Numbered from the stretch's first letter, positions 7,505-16,051 are shown. The stretch is DNA of 20,203 nt from Longimonas sp040409695 (GCF_040409695.1 NZ_JARWGJ010000221.1:1-20203); one strand, 5' to 3'. Numbers and translations are program-made. The notes: generated by a model not told the origin, from the sequence alone.

Positions 7505-7720
7505 GAGCCTGTTTGGGTTTTGGTTTGATGGCGAGAGCGAGCGCCGCTGTGGCGAAAATTGGACCACGATGGAGGTTCGTAGCCGAGGCTACGGGCCGAC
7601 ACGAGGGCGCAAGCCCGACTGACGCCAGTACATCGGGGACAATTTGCACCAGGGGCATGACCTTCGGCCCCAGCACAGCGGAGCCGCTCGCAGCCTAAAG
7701 TAAGAAATCAAAACAGGCTC
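7505..7720. mobile_element. MITE-like element with IS5-type ends
   Basis: A 216-bp element bounded by GAGCCTGTTT at 7505-7514 and its complement AAACAGGCTC at 7711-7720. It is flanked directly by TTA on both sides (7502-7504 and 7721-7723), a 3-bp target duplication of the TNA type. GAGCCTGTTT-type ends and 3-bp TNA duplications are features I associate with the IS5 family (IS1031/IS427 groups). Inner complementarity continues: CCGCTGTG (7544-7551) with CACAGCGG (7674-7681). The centre has a perfect hairpin, CGTAGCC/GGCTACG (7578-7584, 7587-7593), and a GGGC-GCAA-GCCC hairpin (7605-7616). No transposase is encoded; small frames inside show no transposase motif. Best read as a non-autonomous derivative mobilised in trans. 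Confidence 0.7.
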
Positions 7721-7726
7721 TTACTC

Positions 7727-7752
7727 TGTAGCTACTGTTTTGTAGCTACTGT
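7727..7752. repeat. Tandem duplication of TGTAGCTACTGT
   Basis: TGTAGCTACTGT occurs at 7727-7738 and 7741-7752, with a 14-bp period (two T bases between). It lies just right of the MITE-like element and 35 bp past the marC stop, on the downstream side of that gene. Each copy contains the palindrome GTAGCTAC. Confidence 0.9.
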
Positions 7753-7786
7753 AGCATGCTGGCGTAAAGGGCCGGCATCCATGAGC

Positions 7787-8410
7787 CTACATAGCCTGGA
7801 TGGTGTTCACGATACCCGTTCGAATGAGGGCAATCGCGATAGCAGCCAGAAACAGTGTAGCCACCTTTGCAAATGCACGGGCTGCGCCGTTGCCAATCAT
7901 CGCAATAAGAGCAGGCCCGAAGTAAAAGACCAGGTACGAGATGCTCAGGTTGGCAATCAGGGCAACTATAGTAGGCAGGTAGCCAGCACTGTTCTGCAGA
8001 ACAAGGATGGCCGTGATGGCTGCTGGGCCTACCATCAGCGGCGTGCCCAGAGGCACTACGGCAAGATCAGCACCAACGTCTCCATTTGAGCTACCAGGCT
8101 GGCGTGTGAGGTTGCTAAAGAGCAAGTCCGTGATCGCCAGCACCAGCAGAATGAGTCCGCCCCCGATGCGCAGGTCATCTACGGTGATGCCAAGCGTCTG
8201 AAAGATAAACTGGCCGGCAAGCAAGATCACAACAGCGATGGCAAAGGCTGTCGTCGTAGCACGCTTCACCAGCGCACGGCGCGTAGACAGCGTCATGCCA
8301 TCGGTCAGGCCCATAAACAGGGGCAGAACGCCCAGCACGTTCATGGCAACGAAGATAGAGAGAAAGGCCTCAACATACGGAGAGAGGTCAACAGCGGGAA
8401 GTTCAACCAT
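7787..8410 (-). CDS. MarC-family (UPF0056) integral membrane protein
   Basis: Protein of 207 residues with about six membrane segments, starting ATG 8408-8410. Family blocks are visible: FLSIFVAMNVLGVLPLF near the N-terminus, DDLRIGGGLILLVLAITDL in the middle, and PLGTPLMVGPAAITA at the start of the second half, where the NPxG/PLxxP pattern repeats. The last segments end in GIVNTIQAM. MarC-type proteins sit in the inner membrane and have no settled function. The name came from proximity to the marRAB operon, and a role in multidrug resistance was not upheld. It stands alone: CPBP protease lies 242 bp upstream on the same strand and the MITE-like element is downstream. Confidence 0.9.
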   Translation of the reverse strand: MVELPAVDLSPYVEAFLSIFVAMNVLGVLPLFMGLTDGMTLSTRRALVKRATTTAFAIAVVILLAGQFIFQTLGITVDDLRIGGGLILLVLAITDLLFSNLTRQPGSSNGDVGADLAVVPLGTPLMVGPAAITAILVLQNSAGYLPTIVALIANLSISYLVFYFGPALIAMIGNGAARAFAKVATLFLAAIAIALIRTGIVNTIQAM

Positions 8411-8461
8411 GGCAAGAAACGATCAGCAAAAAGACCGCGGCGCACGCATCCATACGACTGC

Positions 8462-8475
8462 ATATGTTACCATAT
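8462..8475. promoter_or_regulatory. Short inverted repeat upstream of marC-family gene
   Basis: ATATG-TTAC-CATAT is a perfect 5-bp inverted repeat, 51 bp upstream of the MarC-family start. Could be an operator; could be chance in an AT-rich patch. The rest of the 8411-8652 spacer shows nothing else recognisable. Confidence 0.25.
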
Positions 8476-8652
8476 ACGCATGTCGAAGAGGGCAGCGCGG
8501 CGCGCGCAAACACGAACGCCGTACCCGGCGCCCGAAACGATGTTTTGAACGGGCCCATGCCTGACTTGAACTGCGCGTGGATTTGCAATGCGTGCTTGAT
8601 AAAGTAGCAACCGCTGCACAAATCAACGCCTTGCACGTCGGTAATGAGGTGG

Positions 8653-9744
8653 CTACCGCGACGACGTAGAGCCGGGCGCATCGGTGTTGGGCGCATCGGT
8701 GTTGGGCATATCGGTATCTTGCAGGCGGCCTGCGCCCTGCTCGCCCGAAAACGAATCCAGGTCGCCGTCTGTACCTGAAGAGGGTGAGGCCTCGTCGTCT
8801 GGTTCCGATTCGTCGGCTGGCGCGTGTACCGGACCCAGACGCTGAAACAGCTCCTGCCACGACCAGCCGTAGAGCCGTCCCATGATCAGCCCGAACGCTA
8901 CCGCGGTAGCGCCCCAGGTTACGAGCGTGCCGGGGGTCGGCGCCATCGTGTCGAGGCGGATAAGCGCAGGCGTGGTGAGAACAGACTCCGGAAACGTGAC
9001 GATTACGGTGCCAAACAGGTTGTTACCAATGTGAATGCCCATGGCCAGCTCCAGGCGATCATCGGCCAGCGTAATGAGCGCCATAAACGCCCCGAATCCC
9101 ATATAATACGCCATCATAATGCCCGCTCCAAAGCTCGCCACCTCCGGGTTTGCCCAGTGCAGAAGCCCAAACAGCATCGACGATACGATTACGGCGGCCC
9201 ATCCGGAGCGCAGCCACCGCGCAGCGCCCTGCATGATGTATCCACGCATGATAAGCTCCTCCACGCTGGCCTGAATCGGAATCAGCGTAAGCGCAAGCAC
9301 CAGCAGCATCAAGAACGGGCCAAGCTCAAACGAGATGTTAAGCGTCTCCGAGGAGACAAGTGCCTCCATACCCAGCGTAAAAAGCATCAGTCCCATCCAC
9401 GCGAACGTACCGATGCCAAGGCGCCCCCAGTCGACCGAGTCAGACGGCGTAATAATCGACCGAAACGGGCGCCGGTGCAGCAGCGGGATGCAGAGCGTAA
9501 GCACCCCCAGCAAGATCACAAACGGCACCATGTTGACCGCAAAAAACTCCAGGTCCGACAGCCCGAACGCTTCCGGCGTCGTAGCCTCGGGCTCCATCGG
9601 GATGCTGCCCGAAACGACCCATACGAGCGCCAGCACGGCCACGCCGCCCACCACAAACGCGCCGACCACAAGACCGAGTAGCGTAATGACATACGGAGGC
9701 AGGCCCGAGCGGCCCTTCCAGGCCTGTTGTAGAAAACGAGACAT
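8653..9744 (-). CDS. CPBP-family intramembrane metalloprotease with acidic tail
   Basis: Membrane protein of 363 residues from ATG 9742-9744 (MSRFLQQAWKG); an ATG 15 codons upstream (9789) gives a non-conserved leader. About eight membrane segments carry the three CPBP (Abi/Rce1) motifs: EELIMRGYI with Glu162, Glu163 and Arg167; FGLLHWAN with His196; and GIHIGNN with His238 and Asn242. These form the glutamate/histidine metalloprotease-type active site. Family members process prenylated or membrane proteins, or act in bacteriocin self-immunity; the substrate here is unknown. After the last helix comes a hydrophilic tail of about 60 residues, rich in Asp, Glu, Ser and Pro, ending in a duplicated NTDAP unit. 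It is divergent from nrnA. Confidence 0.9.
   Translation of the reverse strand: MSRFLQQAWKGRSGLPPYVITLLGLVVGAFVVGGVAVLALVWVVSGSIPMEPEATTPEAFGLSDLEFFAVNMVPFVILLGVLTLCIPLLHRRPFRSIITPSDSVDWGRLGIGTFAWMGLMLFTLGMEALVSSETLNISFELGPFLMLLVLALTLIPIQASVEELIMRGYIMQGAARWLRSGWAAVIVSSMLFGLLHWANPEVASFGAGIMMAYYMGFGAFMALITLADDRLELAMGIHIGNNLFGTVIVTFPESVLTTPALIRLDTMAPTPGTLVTWGATAVAFGLIMGRLYGWSWQELFQRLGPVHAPADESEPDDEASPSSGTDGDLDSFSGEQGAGRLQDTDMPNTDAPNTDAPGSTSSR
8674..8718. repeat. 15-bp in-frame tandem repeat in the CPBP gene tail
   Basis: GGGCGCATCGGTGTT occurs exactly twice (8674-8688, 8689-8703), followed by a third degenerate copy (8704-8718, 12 of 15 matching). On the minus strand each unit encodes NTDAP; the third encodes DTDMP. 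The unit length keeps the frame. Confidence 0.9.
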
Positions 9745-9992
9745 AGCGGTGCTGCACGGTTTAGAGGGATGCGAACGGTAGGCTACCATACGAGAGGTAC
9801 AGGTGCAAGATGCATCGCATCTGCTCTACGCAGGCTCCAATCGCATAAGCGGAAAGGCCTTTCATCGATCCCTCATTTAGATGCGACATCGACCGGCCTG
9901 CTGTCTTGAACCCGACCGTACAGACTGCGTACAGGAAACGCTATTCACATACCTACTAATGTCCCTCGAACGGCTCTGTGCCGAAGGATTTA
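9745..9992. promoter_or_regulatory. Divergent promoter region between the CPBP protease gene and nrnA
   Basis: About 248 bp without a gene between two divergently oriented genes, so both promoters should be here. AGATGC-ATC-GCATCT (9808-9822) is a perfect 6-bp inverted repeat, and AGATGCGACATCG occurs again near 9880. The nrnA start has AAGGA (9984-9988) 4 nt before its ATG. I cannot assign promoter boxes with confidence. Confidence 0.4.
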
Positions 9993-11051
9993 ATGGACGA
10001 CATCCTCGACCTGCTGCGCTCCAACGACCGGTTTCTGCTCACTTCGCATCTGCGCCCCGATGGCGACGCGCTCGGCTCCGAGATTGCCCTCGCCGGTGCG
10101 CTCCGTCAGATGGGGAAGACCGTCGACATCATCAACGCCGACGAGGCGCCGTACAACCTGGACTGGCTTCCAGGCGGGGAGCACATCCAGCAGTTCGAAG
10201 GGTCGCTCAAACAGCACGAGGCGATTGCCGAAGCGGATCTCATTGTCGTGCTCGACACGAATGATGAGGAGCGCCTGGGGCGCCTGGGAAGCAGCGTGCG
10301 CAAAGCGAGTGCCGAGGTGCTGCTTATCGACCACCATACTGAGCCCGAACAGTGGTTCGACCACATGTATGCGCGCGACACCGCGTCGGCTACCGGCGAG
10401 CTGATCTATGAGCTCATCGAAGCCATCGACCCTTCGTTGATTAACGAAGAGGTGGCCACTGCGCTCTACACGGCCATTATGACCGATACAGGCTCGTTCC
10501 GCTACAGCAGTGTTACGCCGCGCCTGCATCGCATCATCGCCGATGTGCTTGAGCGGGGCGATATAAGTCCCGGACCCATACATGCGCAGATCTACGATCG
10601 CCGCTCCATGCCAGCCCTGCGCCTGCTCGGGCGGATGCTCAATCGCATCCGCATTAAGTTCAACGGGCAGCTTGCGTACTCGGTCGTTACGCAGCGCATG
10701 GTCGACGATACCGGCGCGGGCTGGGACGATAAGAAGGGCTTTGTGAACTATGTGCTCTCTATCGACGGCGTGAAGGCGGCGGTGCTCTTCTCCGAAGTAA
10801 GCGACGGCGCCAAGATCAGCTTTCGCTCTGAGGGCGACGTGCGCGTGGACGAGTGGGCTCGCTCGTTTGGCGGCGGCGGCCACCGCAATGCATCAGGGGC
10901 CTACGTGAAAGGCGACTCGTTTGATGACGTCATTGCCGAGGTGGTTGGCGCAGCCCCACGCTACATCGAGTTTGACCTGCCCGATAGCGGCCCGCTCTCT
11001 GAAGAAGACGCCTCCGAAATCGCCGAGCTCATGAAATCGCCGAGCTCGTAA
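9993..11051 (+). CDS. DHH/DHHA1 phosphoesterase, NrnA-like oligoribonuclease/pAp phosphatase
   Basis: Cytoplasmic Mn-dependent phosphoesterase. NrnA enzymes degrade 2-5 nt RNAs and often dephosphorylate 3'-phosphoadenosine 5'-phosphate; related enzymes act on cyclic dinucleotides. I chose ATG 9993 (352 residues) over GTG 9978 because AAGGA precedes it. The DHH domain shows H19-LRP-D23-G-D25-ALGSE, VVLDTN (Asp88), the name motif Asp113-His114-His115 and TDTGSFR (Asp165). The DHHA1 domain ends with SFGGGGHRNASGAY. The chain extends about 30-40 acidic residues past the usual end. No GGDEF or PAS part is present, so it is not GdpP. It is followed by pepA after 83 bp. Confidence 0.9.
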   Translation: MDDILDLLRSNDRFLLTSHLRPDGDALGSEIALAGALRQMGKTVDIINADEAPYNLDWLPGGEHIQQFEGSLKQHEAIAEADLIVVLDTNDEERLGRLGSSVRKASAEVLLIDHHTEPEQWFDHMYARDTASATGELIYELIEAIDPSLINEEVATALYTAIMTDTGSFRYSSVTPRLHRIIADVLERGDISPGPIHAQIYDRRSMPALRLLGRMLNRIRIKFNGQLAYSVVTQRMVDDTGAGWDDKKGFVNYVLSIDGVKAAVLFSEVSDGAKISFRSEGDVRVDEWARSFGGGGHRNASGAYVKGDSFDDVIAEVVGAAPRYIEFDLPDSGPLSEEDASEIAELMKSPSS

Positions 11052-11134
11052 CAGCATCCGTAAACCATCTACGGGCAAAACCGGCTGTGCAGCCCGTCTT
11101 GTACCCTCCACTCACTAACCCGCCTCAGTGACCG

Positions 11135-12655
11135 ATGACCGTAACCCCAACGCCGCGTCCGCCGGCTACGCTTGACGTAGATACGTTGCTTGTACCGCTC
11201 GCTCAGCCTGTAGCGGAGGTAGAGCGAGACGCGCTGGCTTCTGTATTCGGCCCTGCCTTTCAGCATGCCCTCGACGACATCAGCGACGAGGTGGGTAGCC
11301 TTGCAACGTTCTACACCGATACCGTTGATGCTCGCCGCGTCGTACTCATAGGCTGTGGCCCGGCCAACGATCTCGACGCCGAGACGCTGCGCCGGAGCGC
11401 TGCTGCCGCCGCCGAGCCGCTGCGAACAGCCGATGCCACATCGGCCGCCTTCGTCATGACAACGCTCCCCATGGATGCGCGTCCCGCTACGCAGGCACTC
11501 GTTGAGGGGCTCATGCTGTCTCACTATCGCTACACGGCGTACAAGACGGATAGCGACACGCCAGCGTTCAAGCAGCTGCTTATCGCGTACAGCGAAGACC
11601 ACGACGAGGCTGCCGTCGAAGACGGTGCCACCCGCGGACAGCATCTCGTGGAGGCGACCTACGCAGCGCGTAACCTGGTGAACCAGTCGCCTCACGAGAA
11701 GACGGCGCGCGACCTGGCTGCCGCAATCGAAGCATCGGGGCAGGCGCACGGCTACGACGTCGATACGTGGGACAAACAGCGCATCGAGACGGAAGGGATG
11801 GGCGGTCTGCTGGCGGTGAATCGGGGCAGTGTAGAACCTCCCACGTTCAGCACGCTCACGTGGAATCCGCCCGATGCCGTCAATGCAAAGCCTATTGTGC
11901 TTGTCGGCAAAGGCGTCGTATTCGATACCGGAGGGCTGTCGCTCAAGCCGACCAAGGACTCGATGGACTTCATGAAGGCCGACATGGGCGGGGCAGCTGC
12001 TGTCGTAGGCACCTTCGAAGCGCTGGCTGATCTTGACATTCCGCTCCACGTCATCGGCCTGGTACCGGCCACAGACAACCGTCCGGGCGGGCACGCATAC
12101 GTGCCAGGCGAAGTCGTGACCATGCACAGCGGAGCTACGGTCGAGGTCATGAATACGGATGCAGAGGGCCGCATGCTGCTCGCCGATGCCCTCTCGTACG
12201 CCCAGCGCTACGAGCCCGAACTGGTCATCGATCTGGCTACGCTTACCGGCGCCGCGGTGATTGCGCTTGGCCATTACGCATCGGCCGTGATGACATGCGA
12301 TACGGGCAACCCGGCGGAGCGTCTGTATGCCCTGCAGCGTGCCGGCGAGCGCACCGGCGACCGGGTCCACCCGCTGCCGCTCTACGACGACTATAAGGAA
12401 CAGCTCAAAAGCGACATCGCCGACCTCAAGAACGTGGGCGGACGCCCGGCAGGGTCGATTACCGCCGGAAAGTTCTTGGAGCACTTCGTCGACTATCCGT
12501 GGATGCATCTCGATATTGCAGGCACGGCTTTCCTGAGTAGCTCGCAGCCGTACCAGCCGAAGGGCGGAACGGGAGCGGGCGTACGGCTTCTTGCCGACTA
12601 CCTCGACCACTACGCTGAAGCCAAACAGGGGGGCGCTGCAAAAAAATCAGCATAA
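11135..12655 (+). CDS. pepA: Leucyl aminopeptidase, M17 family (PepA)
   Basis: Cytosolic hexameric di-metal aminopeptidase that removes N-terminal hydrophobic residues from peptides. The 506 residues show a variable N-terminal domain (1-165) and the M17 catalytic domain. Metal and catalytic residues line up with E. coli PepA: Lys259 and Asp264 in VGKGVVFDTGG, Asp283 in KADMGG, and Asp342, Glu344 and Arg346 in NTDAEGR. The second conserved stretch, PATDNRPGGHAYVPGE, and IDLATLTGAAVIALG complete the fold. The ATG at 11135 gives the usual length. Some M17 enzymes also bind DNA or act in Cys-Gly cleavage; nothing here tests that. It lies between nrnA and pdxA on the same strand with spacers of 83 and 86 bp. 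Confidence 0.95.
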   Translation: MTVTPTPRPPATLDVDTLLVPLAQPVAEVERDALASVFGPAFQHALDDISDEVGSLATFYTDTVDARRVVLIGCGPANDLDAETLRRSAAAAAEPLRTADATSAAFVMTTLPMDARPATQALVEGLMLSHYRYTAYKTDSDTPAFKQLLIAYSEDHDEAAVEDGATRGQHLVEATYAARNLVNQSPHEKTARDLAAAIEASGQAHGYDVDTWDKQRIETEGMGGLLAVNRGSVEPPTFSTLTWNPPDAVNAKPIVLVGKGVVFDTGGLSLKPTKDSMDFMKADMGGAAAVVGTFEALADLDIPLHVIGLVPATDNRPGGHAYVPGEVVTMHSGATVEVMNTDAEGRMLLADALSYAQRYEPELVIDLATLTGAAVIALGHYASAVMTCDTGNPAERLYALQRAGERTGDRVHPLPLYDDYKEQLKSDIADLKNVGGRPAGSITAGKFLEHFVDYPWMHLDIAGTAFLSSSQPYQPKGGTGAGVRLLADYLDHYAEAKQGGAAKKSA

Positions 12656-12741
12656 GCAACATAAGAAGCGATACAAGCAAGTCGCGCCGCATGTGCTGTT
12701 ACGTCCTGTTCTGTATTTTCTGATCGCTTGATTTTATAGCT

Positions 12742-13809
12742 ATGGCTATTAAACGCCCCACGTATCAACGCCCCGACCCTTCCGTCGATGCCGACGCCCG
12801 TACGCGTGTCGCCATCACCCTGGGCGATCCGAATGGCATCGGCCCCGAGGTGCTGCTGAAATCGCTACACGACCCGCACCTGATGCCCGCCATGGAGCCC
12901 GTCGTCGTGGGATCTGCACATGTGCTTCGCGTACATGCCGACGTGCTGGGCTACTCCGACCTGACCATCCACACCGTAGATCATATCCCCGATACCATCC
13001 CAAACGACGGTATCACGGTGCTCGACGTAACCGATGGGCATGCTCCTGCCGTATCGTTCGGCGCGGTTACTGCTGCCGGAGGCACTCTCGCCATGCGCGC
13101 TGTAGCCGCTGCGGTGGATGCCTGCGTCGAGGGCACAGCAGATGCAATGGTGACAGCGCCCATCTCGAAAGATGCAATCGCTCAAGCCGGCTACACGGTG
13201 CCCGGACATACCGAGTTTATCGCCGAACGGACAAACAGTCCGCGCCCCATGATGATGATGGTAGCAGGGGGACTCCGTGTGGGGCTCGTAACGGCTCACA
13301 TCCCGATTGCACAGGTCGCTAAAGGCATCACCAAAGCTGCCATTGGCACCAAGTTAGAGGTCCTGGATACGACCCTGCGCAACGACTTTGGCATTGAAAC
13401 GCCCCACATTGCAGTGCTCGGTTTAAATCCGCATGCAGGTGATGGGGGGGTGCTCGGCAAAGAAGAGGAAGAAATCATCGCGCCCGCGATTGCCGAAGCC
13501 GAAAAAGCCGGGCTGAAGGTGAGTGGCCCGCTGCCCGCCGATGGCTTCTTTGCGACACAGCTCGACGAGGGATACGACGCGGTGCTTGCCATGTATCACG
13601 ATCAGGGACTGGTGCCGTTTAAGGCGCTCGCGTTCGACCATGGGGTCAACTTCACAGCCGGACTCCCGATCGTGCGCACGTCGCCCGACCATGGCACGGC
13701 ATATGGCATTGCAGGCAAGGGCATGGCACTGCCGGGCAGCATGCGCAGCGCGATCGAGGTGGCCGTTACAACGGCGCAGCATCGCCGTGCAAAGCAGAGC
13801 GCGGCCTAA
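12742..13809 (+). CDS. pdxA: 4-hydroxythreonine-4-phosphate dehydrogenase PdxA
   Basis: NAD-dependent enzyme of the deoxyxylulose-phosphate-dependent pyridoxal phosphate pathway. It oxidises 4-phosphohydroxythreonine; PdxJ then condenses the product with deoxyxylulose phosphate. The 355 residues carry TLGDPNGIGPEV (26-37), TAPISK (138-143), and the three metal-binding histidines His156 (PGHTEF), His186 (TAHIP) and His286 (MYHDQG). VNFTAGLPIVRTSPDHGTA is also conserved. It is about 20 residues longer than E. coli PdxA, through a polar N-terminal lead (MAIKRPTYQRPDPSVDADAR). The leader before ATG 12742 is AT-rich with no Shine-Dalgarno sequence. The PdxA2-type paralogs cannot be excluded, but the full motif set favours PdxA. 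It precedes ftsE by 100 bp. Confidence 0.93.
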   Translation: MAIKRPTYQRPDPSVDADARTRVAITLGDPNGIGPEVLLKSLHDPHLMPAMEPVVVGSAHVLRVHADVLGYSDLTIHTVDHIPDTIPNDGITVLDVTDGHAPAVSFGAVTAAGGTLAMRAVAAAVDACVEGTADAMVTAPISKDAIAQAGYTVPGHTEFIAERTNSPRPMMMMVAGGLRVGLVTAHIPIAQVAKGITKAAIGTKLEVLDTTLRNDFGIETPHIAVLGLNPHAGDGGVLGKEEEEIIAPAIAEAEKAGLKVSGPLPADGFFATQLDEGYDAVLAMYHDQGLVPFKALAFDHGVNFTAGLPIVRTSPDHGTAYGIAGKGMALPGSMRSAIEVAVTTAQHRRAKQSAA

Positions 13810-13909
13810 TGGGCCACCGTGCATGCGCTCGTAGAGCACACATGCCCAGGCTGCTGCATCCGTTCGCATCCTCCTGCACTACCCTCCCGCACTAAGCCGA
13901 CCGGCTCTC

Positions 13910-14593
13910 ATGATTCACTTCCGAAACGTGACGGCGTCGTACCGAGCGCCAAACGGTGATCAGCGAATGGTGGTTGAAGACGTCTCGTTCCATGTGGAGC
14001 GCGCTGAGATGACGTACCTCATCGGGCCCACTGGAAGCGGCAAGTCCACGCTGCTGCGCATGCTCTACATGGACCACTTTCCCGACAAAGGCACCACGCA
14101 GGTTGGCGATTACCGCTCCGATGAAATTCAGGACCGCGATATTCCGTACCTGCGGCGCGAGGTTGGCGTGGTCTTTCAGGACTTTCAGCTGCTGCCTGAC
14201 CGCAGCGCCTTCGACAACGTGGCGTTTGCTCTGTACGCTACCGGTAAGCGCAAAAAGGACGTACGGAAGCGCACGCTCAAGGCCCTTACCCGCGTTGGGC
14301 TCAACCACAAGCGCGACCAGTTTCCTCACGAGCTGTCGGGAGGCGAGCAGCAGCGCGTGGTCATTGCACGGGCCATTGCAAACGACCCGTGGGTGCTCCT
14401 GGCCGATGAGCCGACCGGGAATCTCGACCCGGTAGTGGCTTCCGATATTCAGGGCCTGCTCGTCGACCTGCACCATCAGGGCATGACGCTGCTGATGGCT
14501 ACCCACGACTACCGCCTCGTAAAAGAGTATCCGGCCCGCACGCTTGCGATTATGAACCGGCAGGTGGTAGAGGTCGACCCGGATACACTGTGA
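13910..14593 (+). CDS. ftsE: Cell division ATP-binding protein FtsE
   Basis: ABC-type ATPase that pairs with membrane protein FtsX to control septal peptidoglycan hydrolysis. The 227 residues show Walker A GPTGSGKST (39-47), a Q-loop VFQDFQLL (88-95), signature LSGGEQQR (142-149), Walker B LLADEP (163-168) with Glu167, and switch His199 in THD. The FtsE-specific VGVVFQDFQLLPDRSAFDNVAFAL block distinguishes it from LolD and MacB ATPases. The C-terminus is short, as usual. Its partner ftsX is not next door: it lies 2.6 kb away on the opposite strand. The ATG at 13910 follows a 100-bp spacer after pdxA, so co-transcription from upstream is possible. Confidence 0.9.
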   Translation: MIHFRNVTASYRAPNGDQRMVVEDVSFHVERAEMTYLIGPTGSGKSTLLRMLYMDHFPDKGTTQVGDYRSDEIQDRDIPYLRREVGVVFQDFQLLPDRSAFDNVAFALYATGKRKKDVRKRTLKALTRVGLNHKRDQFPHELSGGEQQRVVIARAIANDPWVLLADEPTGNLDPVVASDIQGLLVDLHHQGMTLLMATHDYRLVKEYPARTLAIMNRQVVEVDPDTL

Positions 14594-14957
14594 CACAACT
14601 ACATCGCCGCACCGCGCCATCACATCCAGTATGCAGCGTTGTAGAATCACATCGCTGCGCGCTACCAGATTTTAGGAAGGGGACGGAAAGAGGTACGTTG
14701 TGGTCGTTCAGCCAGCCGTCCATACTTCTACACACCCCTATCTTTCAGCCGTATCCTGCGACTGCCTCGGCAAGCATGGGATCACAAGACGCCTCCCCGC
14801 CAAACGCATATCAGCTGCCTATCGGACAATGCCATATGGCGTAACGATGCCGTTTTGCACCTCGCGGATGGTTCTGTAAACGAAACATGAAGGCGTGTCT
14901 TGGGGTGGGTACACCCGATCGCTGCCCTTCGCTCCAGAGACTGTTCCAGGCCCTCAC
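14594..14957. other. Gene-free spacer between ftsE and the membrane protein
   Basis: About 364 bp with no supported gene on either strand. It should contain the promoter for the membrane protein gene. TATCTTTC (14739-14746) is one base from the Bacteroidota -7 consensus TAnnTTTG, but I see no matching -33 element. No strong hairpin or repeat was found. Confidence 0.5.
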
Positions 14958-15923
14958 ATGACGCTTTTGAAGCGGCGTATAGCACGCCTCTACGACACCC
15001 TCGAAGCAACGTGGGAGAGCAAGGCCACAGAGCGAGGCATTGCCACGTCGTTGATTGTCAGTTTCTTCTTGGCACTGGCGCTTATTGAGCTGAGTCGGCT
15101 GGGCATGCTGCCTGATGAAGGGCTGCTGGGGCTGGTGCCAACCAACCATTTCTACGCCATCGACGTAGCGTTTTCGCTCTTTCTGATCTTCGAGATCATC
15201 GGTCTTATTTTTGGCCTGGCAACCTCAGTGGCCGACACAGCAGGCAAGCAGCTTGAGATTTTCTCGCTGATCTTGCTGCGCCAGTCGTTCAAGGAGCTGG
15301 TTCATTTCGAGAAAGAGCCCATTGAGTGGAGCATGGACGAGCCCGAGGCGGTGGAAGCAGTGCAGCTTGTCGTGGTCGACGCGGTTGGAGCGCTCGCCAT
15401 TTTTGCGCTTTTGGGCGGATTCTATGCGCTGCAGAAGCACCAGAACATCACGTCGTCGGTCGATGAACTGCGTCAGTTTGTGCACGCAAAAAAGACGCTG
15501 GCTACGGTGCTGCTTTTCATCTTCGTCATCGTGCTGCTGTATGGCGGATATGAGCTGCTCCAGGGCAACACGCAGTACCCGCTCTTCGAAACGATCTTTA
15601 CGGTCTTTATCTTCAGCGATGTACTCATTGTGCTGGTATCGCTTCGGTACGGAAGCACATATCACGTCGTATTCCGAAACTCGGGCTTTGCAGTGGCTAC
15701 CGTGATGATCCGCCTGGCACTGGCCGGGCCACGTTACCTCGATGCACTCCTCGGAGTAGGGGCAGCGCTTTTCGCTATCGGCGTCACGGTTGCATATAAT
15801 TACGTGACGCCGGTTCTGGAGAACGATGTGAAGGCGCGTGCTGAGCGAGCAGCCCTGATCCAGTCTGAAGGAAACGAGTCGGCAGAGAAGCAGGTCGACG
15901 ACACTGAGCCTTCTGCTATGTAA
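14958..15923 (+). CDS. Multi-pass membrane protein of unknown function
   Basis: I do not recognise the family. From ATG 14958 it has 321 residues; a frame extension to 14895 adds a leader unlikely to be translated. A basic amphipathic N-terminus (MTLLKRRIARLYDTLEATWE) precedes about six or seven membrane segments, roughly residues 28-46, 67-90, 134-158, 180-201, 207-229, 243-257 and 262-284. The segment 66-114 has acidic and basic residues in or near helices (Asp69, Glu79, Asp93, Arg108). This loosely recalls a voltage-sensor or channel S2-S3 layout, but no selectivity filter is seen. The C-terminal 35 residues are hydrophilic and acidic (VDDTEPSAM). The neighbours give no functional hint: ftsE lies 364 bp upstream and the lipoprotein gene is convergent. 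Confidence 0.75.
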   Translation: MTLLKRRIARLYDTLEATWESKATERGIATSLIVSFFLALALIELSRLGMLPDEGLLGLVPTNHFYAIDVAFSLFLIFEIIGLIFGLATSVADTAGKQLEIFSLILLRQSFKELVHFEKEPIEWSMDEPEAVEAVQLVVVDAVGALAIFALLGGFYALQKHQNITSSVDELRQFVHAKKTLATVLLFIFVIVLLYGGYELLQGNTQYPLFETIFTVFIFSDVLIVLVSLRYGSTYHVVFRNSGFAVATVMIRLALAGPRYLDALLGVGAALFAIGVTVAYNYVTPVLENDVKARAERAALIQSEGNESAEKQVDDTEPSAM

Positions 15924-16000
15924 CGCGATGTGCAAGTTTTTCCATTGTCCTTTCGAGGCGGGGATCCTCCTTTGTCGATGCGCGACATGTAGCCCGCTTC

Positions 16001-16026
16001 GGTGAGTGCCACCAGGGCCGCTCACC
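16001..16026. terminator. Possible hairpin between convergent genes
   Basis: GGTGAG (16001-16006) pairs with CTCACC (16021-16026), extended inward by GCC/GGC. It sits between the stops of the membrane protein (15923) and the lipoprotein (16052). There is no T-run, so termination is uncertain. Confidence 0.35.
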
Positions 16027-16051
16027 AGAGCAGGCGACGGCCTCCCGTTGT

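Noticed and set aside
7404..7676. 90-residue minus-strand frame across the MITE-like element
   Set aside because: It runs from inside the element into unrelated flanking DNA and shows no transposase or other motif.
8824..9681. 285-residue plus-strand frame
   Set aside because: Antisense to the CPBP protease; its composition is overwhelmingly Arg/His/Lys/Gln with no domain.
9990..10883. 297-residue minus-strand frame
   Set aside because: Antisense to the DHH phosphoesterase, whose motifs are intact.
11069..12610. 513-residue open frame on the minus strand
   Set aside because: It is antisense to pepA, which has the complete M17 motif set; long antisense frames are expected in high-GC DNA. 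Its translation is rich in Arg, His and Cys and has no domain.
13892..14650. 252-residue minus-strand frame
   Set aside because: Antisense to ftsE, which has all ABC ATPase motifs.
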